Positions 1-8,981 are shown, numbered from the stretch's first letter. The stretch: 64,000 bases of DNA from Bradyrhizobium sp. AUGA SZCCT0176 (GCF_018130145.1 NZ_JAFCMB010000013.1:112713-176712); one strand, 5' to 3'. Numbers and translations: made by a program. The notes: a model not told the origin generated them from the letters alone.

Positions 1-86
1 TTCATTTGAGATAGCCGCTCGGCCTTATGCGCAGTAACATCCCTCGCAAGGACGTCCGCTCAAGAAGCGCCCCGGGAGGAATAACC

Positions 87-881
87 ATGCGGCTGAATTC
101 AACTGTTTTCCGCGCACTCGCACTCGGCTTCGTTGCCGCCTTCGCGTTTTCAGGCTCAGCCTCCGCCGCCGAGGTCCGCGTCATGATCTCCGGCGGATTG
201 TCCGCCGCCTATAAGGCGCTGGTCCCTGAGTTCGAGCGTGCCACCGGCCACAAGGTGCTGACCGCCTACGGTCCGTCGATGGGCACGACGGCGAATGCTA
301 TCCCGGTGCGGCTGGAGCGCGGCGAGGCCGCCGACGTCCTGATCATGGTCGGCTATGCGATCGACGATCTCGCCAGGCAGGGCAAGGCGATTGCGGAAAG
401 CAAGATCGACCTGGTCAAATCGCCAATCGGGGTTGCGGTGAAGGCAGGCGCCCCGAAGCCGGACATCAGCAACGCGGACGCGGTCAAGCGCGCGCTGCTG
501 GCCGCGAAGACCATCGCCTATTCCGACAGCGCCAGCGGCGTCTATGTCTCGACCGAGATGTTCGACAAGCTCGGCATCAAGGACGCCATGAAGGACAAGG
601 CGCGAAAAATTCCCGCGACCCCGGTCGGCGAAATCGTCGCGCACGGCAACGCCGAGATCGGCTTCCAGCAGATCAGCGAGCTGCGGCCGGTCGAAGGCAT
701 CGACATCGTCGGTCCCCTGCCCGACGAACTACAGAAGATCACGGTGTTCTCCGCCGCGATCGCCAGCGTCTCCAAGGAGCCCGACGCCGCCAAGGCGCTG
801 ATCAAATTCCTCGCCTCGCCCGCGGCGCGGCCGGAGATCGTCAAGAGCGGGATGGACCCGATCGTGGGGGCGACGAATTAG
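87..881 (+). CDS. ModA-like ABC transporter substrate-binding protein
   Basis: A 264-residue exported protein of the extracellular solute-binding family that includes the molybdate-binding protein ModA. Residues 1 to about 27 form a Sec signal peptide ending in SASAAE. The mature start (VRVMISGGLSAAYKALVPEF) is the usual first beta strand and anion-binding segment of this family, and the C-terminal KALIKFLASPAARP block is also typical. The start is the ATG behind a GGGAGGA ribosome site at 74-80; an upstream in-frame ATG at 27 lacks one. No permease or ATPase follows, so it is an orphan binding protein in this window and the ligand (molybdate or another oxyanion or organic acid) is not shown. 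A palindromic repeat follows the stop. Confidence 0.8.
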   Translation: MRLNSTVFRALALGFVAAFAFSGSASAAEVRVMISGGLSAAYKALVPEFERATGHKVLTAYGPSMGTTANAIPVRLERGEAADVLIMVGYAIDDLARQGKAIAESKIDLVKSPIGVAVKAGAPKPDISNADAVKRALLAAKTIAYSDSASGVYVSTEMFDKLGIKDAMKDKARKIPATPVGEIVAHGNAEIGFQQISELRPVEGIDIVGPLPDELQKITVFSAAIASVSKEPDAAKALIKFLASPAARPEIVKSGMDPIVGATN

Positions 882-896
882 GTGATGCTAGCGCTC

Positions 897-1038
897 CCTC
901 TCCCGCTTGCGGGGAGGGTTGGGGGGAGCTGCCGCGAGTCGCACTCTTCGTGGGGAGAGAGTCTCCACCCGCCGCGCTCTTCGAGCGCAGCGACCTAAGA
1001 GCGAGCTTCGCTCGTCTCGACCCCGCAAGCGGGAGAGG
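897..1038. repeat. Dispersed palindromic repeat, family A (copy 1)
   Basis: Outer arms CCTCTCCCGCTTGCGGGG (897-914) and CCCCGCAAGCGGGAGAGG (1021-1038) are exact reverse complements, with a G-rich and then C-rich interior. A near-identical element is at 10497-10617 and a half copy at 4161-4198. It fills the gap between two convergent genes and could form a large hairpin that ends transcription from both sides. REP-type elements like this are common between genes in Bradyrhizobium-like genomes. Confidence 0.75.
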
Positions 1039-1050
1039 TGAAGTCCCGCG

Positions 1051-2790
1051 TCACCGGTGCATGCCGTGCTGCATCGCCAGCAGCACGATGATCGCCAGCG
1101 CCAGCACGACCGTGGTGCTCTTCCAGAACAGCAGCGGGTTGCGCTCGATCAGCGGTGTTGACGAATTGCTGAGATAATTGGCGTTGGGATGACGCAAATC
1201 ATGCAGGAATTCCGACAGGCTGTCGTATCGCTTGTAAGGATTCGGATGCACCGCGCGCTCCAGCGTGCCGTCGACCCATAACGGCACTTCGCGGTCGCGG
1301 TGCGAGGCCGGGCTGTAGATCAGCCTGCTGAACTGCGAGCGGGTTCGGGCTTTCGCCGCTGCGGCGCCATAGGGCAGCTTTCCCGTCAGCATGTGATAGG
1401 TGATGACCCCGAGCGAGAACAGGTCGGAGCGCGACGAGACCGGCTCGCCCAGAAAATATTCCGGCGCGGTGTATTGCGCGGTGCCGAGGATGTCGTTGCG
1501 GTTGCCGGATGGAGCGGCCTCGATGACGCCGGTGATCTTGGTCGAGCCGAAATCGATGATCTTCACCGTTCCGGTCTTGTCGATCATGATGTTGTCGGGC
1601 CGCAGGTCCTGATGCAGCATCTCCTTGCGGTGGAACGCGCGCAGGCCCTTGGCGATCTGCTCGACGATGCCGCGCACCGTTTCCAGCGTCGGCCGGGGAT
1701 TGTCGATCATCCATTGCGTCAGCGTCTGGCCGTCGATGTATTCGGTCGCGACATAGAGGAAGTTGCGCTTGCGTGACGGCAAACACGGCTTCAGCACATG
1801 CGGGCTGTCGATCCGCCGCGCCACCCATTCTTCCATCATGAACCGCTTCAGATATTCCGGGTCGTCGCGCAGGTCGATCGACGGAATCTTGAGAGTGACG
1901 ACGTCCTCGCTCTCGATGTCGACCGCAAGGTAAATGTGGCTGCGGCTGCTGCCGTGCAATTCCCTGACGATGCGGTATCCATCGAAAACCTGCCGCGCTT
2001 CCAATAGCGGCGGCAGCGGCAGTTCTCTCGGCTGCCCGAACACCTCGCTGGCGGCGCTTTCGGGCAGCTCATCGACGCGCACGATCTGAATGGTGAGATT
2101 GTCCTTGCTGCCGAGTTCAAAGGCGAGTTCGGCGACGGCTTTTGCCGCCTGGTCGAGATCGGTGGCGTTATCCCGGACCGTTCTGGCGATATGGCGATCG
2201 CTGACCTGTTCGTAGATGCCGTCGGTCACCAGCACGAAGGTGTCGCCCTTCTCGACCCGGGACATCAGATAGTCGATTTCGATCTGCGGATTCACCCCGA
2301 GCGCGCGGCCGAGATAGGACTGTTCCGACGAAATGATGACGCGATGGTCGTTGGTCAGCTGCTCCAGCGAGTTGCCGGACACGCGATAGATCCGGCTGTC
2401 GCCGACGTGAAACAGATGCGCCGTGGTCGACTTGAGGACGATGGCGCTCAGCGTGCAGACGTAGCCGCGGTCCCGGTCGTAGGAATACTGGCTTCTTCGC
2501 GTTTGCGAGTGCAGCCAGGAATTGGTCGCTTCCAGCACGCGCTGGGCAGAAGTTCGCACCGACCAGGATTCCGAGGTGCAGTAATAGTCGGTCAGAAAAC
2601 CCTTGACGGCGGACTCGGCTGCGATCCGGCTGACATTGCTGCTCGAGATGCCGTCCGCCAGCACGATGGCGATGCCCTTGAGGCTCAATAGCGGCTCGGC
2701 CGGAATCAGGACGCCGTGAAAATCCTGATTGGTCTCCTTGCGACCTTTGTCAGAATATTGCCCGACCGATATTTTCAGTTCACGCGGCAT
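1051..2790 (-). CDS. Bifunctional PP2C protein phosphatase / Ser-Thr protein kinase
   Basis: A 579-residue fusion. Residues 1 to about 235 are a PP2C-type phosphatase: a DGISS metal-binding block near 45, FHVGDSRIYR near 125, LVTDGIYEQ near 185 and the closing DNLTI. Residues about 265-530 are a Hanks-type kinase: VTLKIP (the ATP lysine), HQDLRPDNIMID (catalytic loop), IIDFGS and YTAPEYF. The glycine-rich loop reads LHGSSRSHIYLA and lacks the usual GxGxxG. A hydrophobic segment at the extreme C terminus (VVLALAIIVLLAM) should anchor it in the inner membrane with both domains in the cytoplasm. The ATG at 2790 was chosen because the family starts MPRELKIS; the upstream TTG at 2820 lies inside a hairpin. 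It lies downstream of an FNT channel gene on the same strand, so a role in nitrate/nitrite or formate physiology is an inference. Confidence 0.88.
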   Translation of the reverse strand: MPRELKISVGQYSDKGRKETNQDFHGVLIPAEPLLSLKGIAIVLADGISSSNVSRIAAESAVKGFLTDYYCTSESWSVRTSAQRVLEATNSWLHSQTRRSQYSYDRDRGYVCTLSAIVLKSTTAHLFHVGDSRIYRVSGNSLEQLTNDHRVIISSEQSYLGRALGVNPQIEIDYLMSRVEKGDTFVLVTDGIYEQVSDRHIARTVRDNATDLDQAAKAVAELAFELGSKDNLTIQIVRVDELPESAASEVFGQPRELPLPPLLEARQVFDGYRIVRELHGSSRSHIYLAVDIESEDVVTLKIPSIDLRDDPEYLKRFMMEEWVARRIDSPHVLKPCLPSRKRNFLYVATEYIDGQTLTQWMIDNPRPTLETVRGIVEQIAKGLRAFHRKEMLHQDLRPDNIMIDKTGTVKIIDFGSTKITGVIEAAPSGNRNDILGTAQYTAPEYFLGEPVSSRSDLFSLGVITYHMLTGKLPYGAAAAKARTRSQFSRLIYSPASHRDREVPLWVDGTLERAVHPNPYKRYDSLSEFLHDLRHPNANYLSNSSTPLIERNPLLFWKSTTVVLALAIIVLLAMQHGMHR

Positions 2791-2810
2791 CTGTCCCGTC
2801 AAAGGAAATG

Positions 2811-2851
2811 GGGGTCTCAACCCTTGGAATAATCCCTGGAGTTGAGACCCC
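2811..2851 (-). terminator. Intercistronic hairpin between FNT channel and kinase genes
   Basis: GGGGTCTCAAC (2811-2821) and GTTGAGACCCC (2841-2851) are perfect 11-base complements with a 19-base loop. On the minus strand the stem is followed by CATTTCCTTTG, a weak U tract. It sits between the stop of the channel gene and the start of the kinase gene. It could partly terminate transcription or protect the 3' end, lowering kinase output relative to channel. Confidence 0.55.
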
Positions 2852-2866
2852 GAATGGCCGATGCGG

Positions 2867-3679
2867 TCAACCCACGGCGCGCTTCGGCGCCGTCTTGACG
2901 TGGGTGGCGTACAGCGTCAGGCCGGTGAAGGCGAGGCCGCCGACGAGGTTGCCGACCACGGTCGGAATCTCGTTCCAGATCAGGTAATCCCAGACGGTGA
3001 AGTGGCCGCCCATCAAGAGGCCCGACGGGAACAGGAACATGTTCACGATCGAATGCTCGAAGGTCATGTAGAAGAACAGCATGATCGGCATCCACATCGC
3101 GATCACCTTGCCGCTGACCGTCGTCGAGATCATCGCGCCGACGACACCGGCCGAAACCATCCAGTTGCAGAGCATGCCGCGGATGAACAGCGTCAGCATG
3201 CCGGACGCGCCGTGCGAGGCGTAACCGACGGTGCGGCTTTCGCCGATGGTGCCGATCACCTGACCGACCTTGTCCGGCGGCGTCGAGAAGCCGAAGGTGA
3301 AGACGATCGACATCATCACGGCGACCGTGAACGCGCCGCCGAAATTGCCGACGAACACCAGGCCCCAGTTGCGCAGCACGCCGGCCAGCGTCACGCCCGG
3401 ACGCTTGTCGATCAGCGCCAGCGGACACAGCACGAACACGCCGGTCAGGAGGTCGAAGCCGAACAGATAGAGCATGCAGAAGCCGACCGGAAACAGCGCC
3501 GCACCGACGATCGGCACGCCGGTCTGCACGTTGATGCTGACCGCAAAGGCGGCCGCGAGCGCGAGGATCGCGCCGGCCATATAGGCGCGGATGATGGTGT
3601 CGCGCGTCGACATGAAGATCTTGGATTCTCCGGCATCGACCATCTTGGTCACGAATTCCGAAGGCACGAGATAAGCCAT
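2867..3679 (-). CDS. Formate/nitrite transporter (FNT) family channel
   Basis: A 270-residue inner-membrane protein of the FocA/NirC (FNT) family, which conducts small monovalent anions such as formate or nitrite through a pentameric channel. Six hydrophobic segments can be read, starting with IIRAYMAGAILALAAAFAVSI near residues 28-48. The typical family features are the VFVGNFGGAF segment and the late IPTVVGNLVGGLAFTG helix. The start is the ATG with AGGGGGAA just upstream; longer readings of the frame lack one. The PP2C/kinase gene follows on the same strand after a hairpin. Whether the substrate is nitrite, formate or another anion cannot be told. Confidence 0.9.
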   Translation of the reverse strand: MAYLVPSEFVTKMVDAGESKIFMSTRDTIIRAYMAGAILALAAAFAVSINVQTGVPIVGAALFPVGFCMLYLFGFDLLTGVFVLCPLALIDKRPGVTLAGVLRNWGLVFVGNFGGAFTVAVMMSIVFTFGFSTPPDKVGQVIGTIGESRTVGYASHGASGMLTLFIRGMLCNWMVSAGVVGAMISTTVSGKVIAMWMPIMLFFYMTFEHSIVNMFLFPSGLLMGGHFTVWDYLIWNEIPTVVGNLVGGLAFTGLTLYATHVKTAPKRAVG

Positions 3680-4096
3680 TGCAGTTCCCCCTGTTTCGCA
3701 AAAATCTAACCAGCGCCGGCATCCATATGGCCCGCGCCGATGTGAGGTGTGGCGAGCCGTCCTCGCGCGCGCGTGCCGCAACCAACACCATCAGCAGAAG
3801 CAAAACGCTTCTGCTCGGCGCCGCGGGTCACACGCTCACGCTTGATCTGAGACAGAGATGTTTGTGGAGTGGTCCCGATGACTGCTCCAGACGCCTCATG
3901 GAGGTCGCCTGATCCCTGCGCCTTGGCCAACACTGGCTTTGGCAATCCGTAGGACGGCAGTCGTCATTGACTGAGATTTAATTAAGCAATCGATGTGCCA
4001 ACACGGGGCGGGCGCCGAAGTGGCAAAAACCCCGTGATTTTACAGGATTAATCGCCCCGGATCGCATCCAGGCGCATCGATCTCATGCCTTGTATT

Positions 4097-4110
4097 TGTG
4101 CAGTTGCACA
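4097..4110. promoter_or_regulatory. Palindrome TGTGCA-GT-TGCACA, possible operator
   Basis: Two exact 6-base inverted half sites separated by two bases. A dimeric regulator could bind such a site. It lies about 420 bases from the FNT start and about 150 from the 3' end of the neighbouring binding-protein gene, so its target is unclear. Confidence 0.25.
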
Positions 4111-4160
4111 GATGTAGCGCAGGGTTCGACTCCTCACGCTAACATCGCAAACCACGGAGA

Positions 4161-4198
4161 CACCCCCACCCCAACCCTCCCCCGCAAGTGCGGGAGAG
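4161..4198. repeat. Half copy of palindromic repeat family A
   Basis: CACCCCCACCCCAACCCTCC followed by CCCGCAAGTGCGGGAGAG matches one arm plus flank of the elements at 897-1038 and 10497-10617, in the inverse orientation. The other arm is missing. Confidence 0.55.
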
Positions 4199-4248
4199 AA
4201 AGCCCAGCTCCATCGTGGAAGCAGTGTGCGGTCTAACGCTCTAACCGC

Positions 4249-5046
4249 TCACTTCGTCTGGGTCCGGATCGGCGAGTCCTTCAGGCCGTTATTGTCATAG
4301 GCCTTGCGCAGCGTGCCGTTCGAGATCGACTCGGTCAGGAACTTGACCGCAAACGCGTGCGACAACGGATGATTGAGCGGCACCGCGACCGCGGTCACCG
4401 TCTGCTTGAAGGTTTCGTCGAGCACGCGCGTGCCCGGAATTTTTTTGGCCATGGCATTGAGCGTTTCGCGCGACAGCGCGAAGGCATCGATCTCGCCCTT
4501 CGCAAGCAGGCCGGCGATTTCGTCAAAGGTCTGGTAGCCGGTGATCTTGGCATTCTTCAGATGCACGATCGCGCCGCGCATGGTCGTGGTGTTGTTGACG
4601 GCGGCGATCTTGACGCCGGGTTGATCGAGGGTCGCGAAATCAGTCACCGTCGAGCCGGGCTTGACGATGTAGGTGGCGTCCGCGACCTCATAGATCGGCC
4701 CGAACGACATCTTTCCCTCGCGTTCCGGATCCTTCGGCAGGAAGGTGACGTCCCAGGTGCCCTTCGACGCGGCGTCAACGATCTGGCCGGAATTCTGGTG
4801 CACGACATATTCGACGGCAACGCCGAGCTGCGCCGCCATCGCCTTGCCGAGATCGACCGGGACGCCAGCATAGCCGGATTCGGTTTTGGTCGACCAGAAC
4901 GCGCCGCCCGCCGGGCTGATCGCAATCGCCACCCGCAGCTTGCCGGTCGGCGCGATTTCATCTTTCAGGGCATCGGCATTTGCCGGCATGGCTATCATCA
5001 TGGCTCCAAGGACGAGGCCGGCAAGTCGCGGCAATTGATGGGACAT
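4249..5046 (-). CDS. Amino-acid-type ABC transporter substrate-binding protein
   Basis: A 265-residue exported binding protein of the SBP_bac_3 family (amino acids and related small solutes). A Sec signal peptide ends near ANA (residues 22-24). The mature part begins LKDEIAPTGKLRVAIAISPAGGAFW, then GYAGVPVDLGKAMAAQLGV, the standard first lobe of the family. The start is fixed by a strong GGAGGA site 5 bases before the ATG. No permease or ATPase gene is adjacent, so partners lie elsewhere. It is divergent from the GMC oxidoreductase gene with about 175 bases between, which may hold both promoters. The ligand is unknown. Confidence 0.85.
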   Translation of the reverse strand: MSHQLPRLAGLVLGAMMIAMPANADALKDEIAPTGKLRVAIAISPAGGAFWSTKTESGYAGVPVDLGKAMAAQLGVAVEYVVHQNSGQIVDAASKGTWDVTFLPKDPEREGKMSFGPIYEVADATYIVKPGSTVTDFATLDQPGVKIAAVNNTTTMRGAIVHLKNAKITGYQTFDEIAGLLAKGEIDAFALSRETLNAMAKKIPGTRVLDETFKQTVTAVAVPLNHPLSHAFAVKFLTESISNGTLRKAYDNNGLKDSPIRTQTK

Positions 5047-5221
5047 AGCTTTCCTCCACGCCGGGTCTTCGCCCGGTCAATTCTGGAAAGTTTGCTTTTA
5101 GCTCAGCGAAGATCGGGCGTACAGCGATCCGCCATGCACGCCGCATATGACGCAAAGCCCTATCCAGACCATCTGCAGGCCACTATCGTCTGCCGCAAAC
5201 GCAGATCGGGAGCGAAACGTC

Positions 5222-6841
5222 TTGACGGGTAAATCCGGTTTTGATGCGGAGTTCGATGTCGTCGTGGTAGGCGGCGGCTCCGCCGGCTGCGTGCTGTCGG
5301 CACGACTGACGGAAAATCCAAGAGTGTCGCTTTGCGTCATCGAAGCCGGCGGACGCGATCGCAATCCATGGATTCACATTCCGATGGGTTTCGGCAAACT
5401 GGTCCCGAACCCGAAGATGAACTGGGGTTACGAAACCGAACCCGAACCGGGTCTGGGCGGCCGAACCGTGATCTGGCCGCGCGGCAAGGTTTTGGGCGGC
5501 TCCGGCTCCATCAACGGCCTCGTCTTCCTGCGCGGCGCCCCCAGCGACTACGACGAATGGCAGCGCCTAGGCGCGCGTGGCTGGGGCTACAATGACGTGC
5601 TGCCCTATTTCAAGCGAATGGAGCACAGCGTTGACGGCGCCAATGCATGGCGCGGCACCGGCGGTCCGATGACGGTGTCGAACATCAAACGCCCTTCGAC
5701 GGCGGCGAAGGCATTCGTCGAGGCCTGCGAGCGCCTGCAATATCAGCGCAACCCTGATTTCAACGGCGAGCGTATTGACGGCGTCGGCTTCGCGCCGCTC
5801 AACGTCCACAATGGCTGGCGCCGCTCGACGGCGGTCGGATATCTCAAGCCGAACCTTGCCCGCAAAAATCTCGAGCTGATGACGAAGACCCGCGTCCGCC
5901 GCATCCTGTTCGACGGACGCCGCGCCATCGGCGTGGAGGTCGAACGCGACGGCCAGATCCAGCGCATCGGCGCGCGGCGCGAGCTCATCGTCTCAAGCGG
6001 CGCGATCAATTCTCCGGTGCTGTTGCTCGCCTCCGGCATTGGCCCGGCCGCAGAACTGGCAAAGCTCGGCATCGACGTGAAATGCGACCTGCCCGGCGTC
6101 GGCAAGAATCTGCAGGACCATTATCAGTCGAACTTCACATTCAAGACCAACGCGACCGATACCTTGAATGAAGCCGTGATGAGCCCGGCCAAGTCGGTCA
6201 AGCTCGCGCTCGAATGGCTGCTCAGGGGATCCGGACAACTCTCGGTCGGCGCGACCGAAGCGACGCTGTTTGCGAAATCGGACCCTTCCGAACCGGTGCC
6301 TGACATCCAGTATCAGTGCCTCAATTTTTCGACTGACGGGTTCAAGAACGGCCTGCATCGGTGGCCGGGCTTTACCTTCATCTTCAGCGTCTGCCGGCCG
6401 AAGAGCCGCGGTGAAATTACGCTGCGCGACGCGGAGGGCCGCACGCCGCCGCATATCCGCGCCAACTATATGACCGACCCTGATGATATGCGCATCATGC
6501 TGGCGGGCTTTCGCATTGCCCGGCAAATCGTCGCGACCGAGCCTTTCCGATCGCTGGTGGTCGAACAGATCAGGCCCGGTCCCGAGGTCACCAGCGACGA
6601 TCGGGCCGCCGATTACATCAGGAATATCGGCTCGACCGTCTATCATCCCTGCGGCACCTGCCGGATGGGCGAGGATGACGGGGCCGTCGTCGATAGCCAG
6701 CTCCGCGTTCGCGGCATCGACGGTCTGCGGGTCGTCGATGCGTCCGTCATGCCGGCGATGCCCTCGCCGAACATTCACCCGGCGACGATCATGGTCGCAG
6801 AGAAGAGCTCCGATATCATCGCCAGCGCGCTGGCGAACTGA
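5222..6841 (+). CDS. GMC family FAD-dependent oxidoreductase (choline dehydrogenase-like)
   Basis: An FAD enzyme of the glucose-methanol-choline family, which oxidises primary alcohols or choline-like compounds. It shows the dinucleotide motif VVVVGGGSAGCVLSARL near the start, signature 1 (GGSGSINGLVFLRG), signature 2 (SSGAINSPVLLLASGIGP), and the C-terminal active site with HPCGTCRMG and NIHPATIMVAE carrying the catalytic His pair. The start taken is TTG at 5222, with GGAG nine bases upstream, giving 539 residues. An in-frame ATG at 5147 would add 25 unconserved residues and has no ribosome site. It is divergent from a binding-protein gene and convergent with an MFS gene 33 bases away. The substrate is not known. 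Confidence 0.88.
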   Translation: MTGKSGFDAEFDVVVVGGGSAGCVLSARLTENPRVSLCVIEAGGRDRNPWIHIPMGFGKLVPNPKMNWGYETEPEPGLGGRTVIWPRGKVLGGSGSINGLVFLRGAPSDYDEWQRLGARGWGYNDVLPYFKRMEHSVDGANAWRGTGGPMTVSNIKRPSTAAKAFVEACERLQYQRNPDFNGERIDGVGFAPLNVHNGWRRSTAVGYLKPNLARKNLELMTKTRVRRILFDGRRAIGVEVERDGQIQRIGARRELIVSSGAINSPVLLLASGIGPAAELAKLGIDVKCDLPGVGKNLQDHYQSNFTFKTNATDTLNEAVMSPAKSVKLALEWLLRGSGQLSVGATEATLFAKSDPSEPVPDIQYQCLNFSTDGFKNGLHRWPGFTFIFSVCRPKSRGEITLRDAEGRTPPHIRANYMTDPDDMRIMLAGFRIARQIVATEPFRSLVVEQIRPGPEVTSDDRAADYIRNIGSTVYHPCGTCRMGEDDGAVVDSQLRVRGIDGLRVVDASVMPAMPSPNIHPATIMVAEKSSDIIASALAN

Positions 6842-6874
6842 CGCTGGCGAGCTGACGCGAAAACTCGACTGCGA

Positions 6875-8086
6875 TCAATTCGTCTGCGCCGCCGGCACCT
6901 TGATTTCCTGCGGCAGGATGATGGCGGCGACGATCACCAGGAGGCACAGCGCGCCAAACGCCTGCAGCATGGTGACAAAGCCGCCCTTCTCGTACAGCCA
7001 CGCCACCAGCCCGACGGAAGCGCCCGCGGCCGTGAAGCCGATGAAGTAGCGCACGGAGTAAGCGCGCGAGCGCCATTCATCGGTGGTGTACTTGCCGACC
7101 ATGGCGTCGTTCACCGTGACCTGGCCGAACGCGCCCATCACGATGCCGATCGAGGCGATGATCAGCGGCAGGTTCGACAGCGTCGCCGCGAAATACAGGA
7201 ATGGCGCCAGCAGGAACGACAGCGGCAGCATCACGGTCTTCAGTGAGTAGTGATCGATGAGCTTGCCGATGGTGTACTGCGTCATCGCGCCGAACACATA
7301 GACGCCGGCGGCGATGACGCCGAGCAGCGCCGGGCTATTGGTCAAGTCGGCCAGCCGCTCCGCAAACAGCTTTGGCAGCGCCACGGTGACGGCGTTGAAA
7401 GTGGTCGAGATCGCGATCACGACGATCAGCAGCGCCAGGATCACCCGCCACATGTCCTCTTTGGCGATGCGCGCCTGGGCTGCCGCCTGCCTGGAGCCGG
7501 TTCGATCCTCGTGCACGACCAGCATGGCGAAGGCCACGCCGATCAGCATGGTGACGACCCCCGGCACGATGAAGGCCCAGCGCCAGCCGAGATATTGCCC
7601 GATCACGCCGGTGACCAGCGCCGACGACGCCACGCCGAGATTGCCCCAGACCCCGTTCAGCCCCATCTCGCGGCCGAGCTTGTCGGCATAGGATACGATC
7701 ATGGCGGTGCCAACGGGGTGATAGATCGAGGCGAACAGGCCGATCGAGAGCAGCACCGCGCCGAGCTCCAGCGGTGTCCGCACGAAGCCGACCGCGATCA
7801 TCGAGGCGCCGATGCCGGCAAAGAAGATCACCATCATGTGGCGGCGGCTCCAGCGGTCGCCGAGCCAGCCGGTGATCAGCGATCCCGCGCCGAAGGCGAC
7901 GAAGCCGGGGGTGGCGTAAGGCAATAGCTCCGAATAGGCCATGCCGAATGCCGGCCCCATGATGATGACGGCGGCGGCGAAGATCAGCATCGCGTAATGA
8001 TCGATGAAATGGGCGGCGTTGACGAAGCTGATCACCCGGCTGGGGCTGTTCATGGTCTGGTCCAGTCCTTGGCGCTTGTTGGGCAT
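6875..8086 (-). CDS. Major facilitator superfamily (MFS) transporter
   Basis: A 403-residue inner-membrane permease with about twelve hydrophobic segments. The MFS loop between helices 2 and 3 is seen as GWLGDRWSRRHMM near residue 73, with a central charged loop around HEDRTGSRQAAAQARIAKED. The divergently transcribed AraC regulator is 85 bases away, which suggests local control by that regulator. An alternative start is the ATG at 8053, where the alignable sequence MNSPSRVISFVNAAHF begins; neither start has a strong ribosome site. The substrate cannot be predicted. Confidence 0.85.
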   Translation of the reverse strand: MPNKRQGLDQTMNSPSRVISFVNAAHFIDHYAMLIFAAAVIIMGPAFGMAYSELLPYATPGFVAFGAGSLITGWLGDRWSRRHMMVIFFAGIGASMIAVGFVRTPLELGAVLLSIGLFASIYHPVGTAMIVSYADKLGREMGLNGVWGNLGVASSALVTGVIGQYLGWRWAFIVPGVVTMLIGVAFAMLVVHEDRTGSRQAAAQARIAKEDMWRVILALLIVVIAISTTFNAVTVALPKLFAERLADLTNSPALLGVIAAGVYVFGAMTQYTIGKLIDHYSLKTVMLPLSFLLAPFLYFAATLSNLPLIIASIGIVMGAFGQVTVNDAMVGKYTTDEWRSRAYSVRYFIGFTAAGASVGLVAWLYEKGGFVTMLQAFGALCLLVIVAAIILPQEIKVPAAQTN

Positions 8087-8171
8087 TTCTTGGCAGGCGG
8101 GTCCCGGTCAGAGCCCTGGGCCCGAATCCCGCAACTTTCCAAAATAGGTTATAGGGGGTTGTCCTGACGGG

Positions 8172-8981
8172 ATGTCGCCAATGAATATCGCCGAAAAGCC
8201 AATCGCCGCCATTATCGGGCGCCGCATCTCGACCGGCGACGGCATCCATATGATCGCCAACAACTACAAAAAGGGCTTCCGGATCGACACCCACATGCAC
8301 CGCGAGGCGCAGCTGGTTTACGCCGCCCGGGGCACCATGCAGGTCACCACCCCGAAGGGCCGCTGGCTGGTGCCGCCCGACCGCGCGGTCTGGGTGCCGG
8401 CGCGGCTTGCGCATGCCATCGACGTGCTCGCCGACATCGAAATGCGCACCCTGTATTTCGACCTCGACTGGCTGGCCCGCGAGGAGCGCAGCCAGAGCCT
8501 CAGGTCAGAATTCGTGGTGCGGGTGTCGCCGCTGTTGCATCAGGCAATTCTGGCGCTGTTCGACGAGCACACCACAGCCGAGCGCACCGGCCTTTTGGTC
8601 AAACTCGCAATGCTGGAGCTGCACCAGGCGGAAGATTCCGCGACCTTCATCCCGCTGCCGCACGAGCCACGCTGCCGGCGCGCCGCCGACATCGTGCTGT
8701 CGGATCCGACCGGCGCCCATGAGATCGAAACGCTGGCGCGCGAGGTCGGCACCTCGGCGCGGACGCTGTCGCGGCTGTTTTCGGCCGAGACGCAACTCAG
8801 CTTCAAGAGCTGGTGCCAGCGCGCCCGTGTCGCGGCCGCGATCGAAAAACTGTCCACCGACGCCAACGTCTCGGTCAAGCAGCTGGCTTCCGACCTCGGC
8901 TATGCCAGCGTACCGGCGTTTTCGCACGCCTTCCGGCAGGTCACCGGCAAGACGCCAACCGAATTTGCGGAAAAGGCCTGA
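8172..8981 (+). CDS. AraC family transcriptional regulator
   Basis: A 269-residue regulator. Residues about 20-110 form a cupin sensor (IDTHMHREAQLVYAARGTMQV, WLVPPDRAVWVPARLAHAI). Residues about 170-265 form the AraC double helix-turn-helix, with ETLAREVGTSARTLSRLFSAE and VSVKQLASDLGYASVPAFSHAF followed by TGKTPTEF. ATG 8181 is an alternative start with better placed GGGA. It is divergent from the MFS gene, the likely target; the effector is unknown. Confidence 0.88.
   Translation: MSPMNIAEKPIAAIIGRRISTGDGIHMIANNYKKGFRIDTHMHREAQLVYAARGTMQVTTPKGRWLVPPDRAVWVPARLAHAIDVLADIEMRTLYFDLDWLAREERSQSLRSEFVVRVSPLLHQAILALFDEHTTAERTGLLVKLAMLELHQAEDSATFIPLPHEPRCRRAADIVLSDPTGAHEIETLAREVGTSARTLSRLFSAETQLSFKSWCQRARVAAAIEKLSTDANVSVKQLASDLGYASVPAFSHAFRQVTGKTPTEFAEKA

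Larger units (their letters stand above)
3680..4248. other. 569-base intergenic region
   Basis: No convincing gene. The part next to 3680 must hold the minus-strand promoter of the FNT gene. It contains the palindrome at 4097-4110, a half copy of repeat family A at 4161-4198, and an imperfect stem between GATGTAGCG (4111-4119) and CGCTAACATC (4138-4147). Short open frames here lack ribosome sites and family resemblance. Confidence 0.6.

Noticed and set aside
2790..2820. TTG start at 2820 for the phosphatase/kinase
   Set aside because: It lies within a perfect hairpin and adds ten unconserved residues; ATG 2790 begins at the family N terminus.
3841..3870. FixK/FNR-like box TTGATCTGAGACAG near the FNT gene
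   Set aside because: The second half site has two mismatches from GTCAA, too weak to claim.
4111..4147. tRNA-like T-loop (GGGTTCGACTCC)
   Set aside because: The putative T stem pairs badly, and no acceptor, D or anticodon stems can be built around it; a simple hairpin explains the sequence better.
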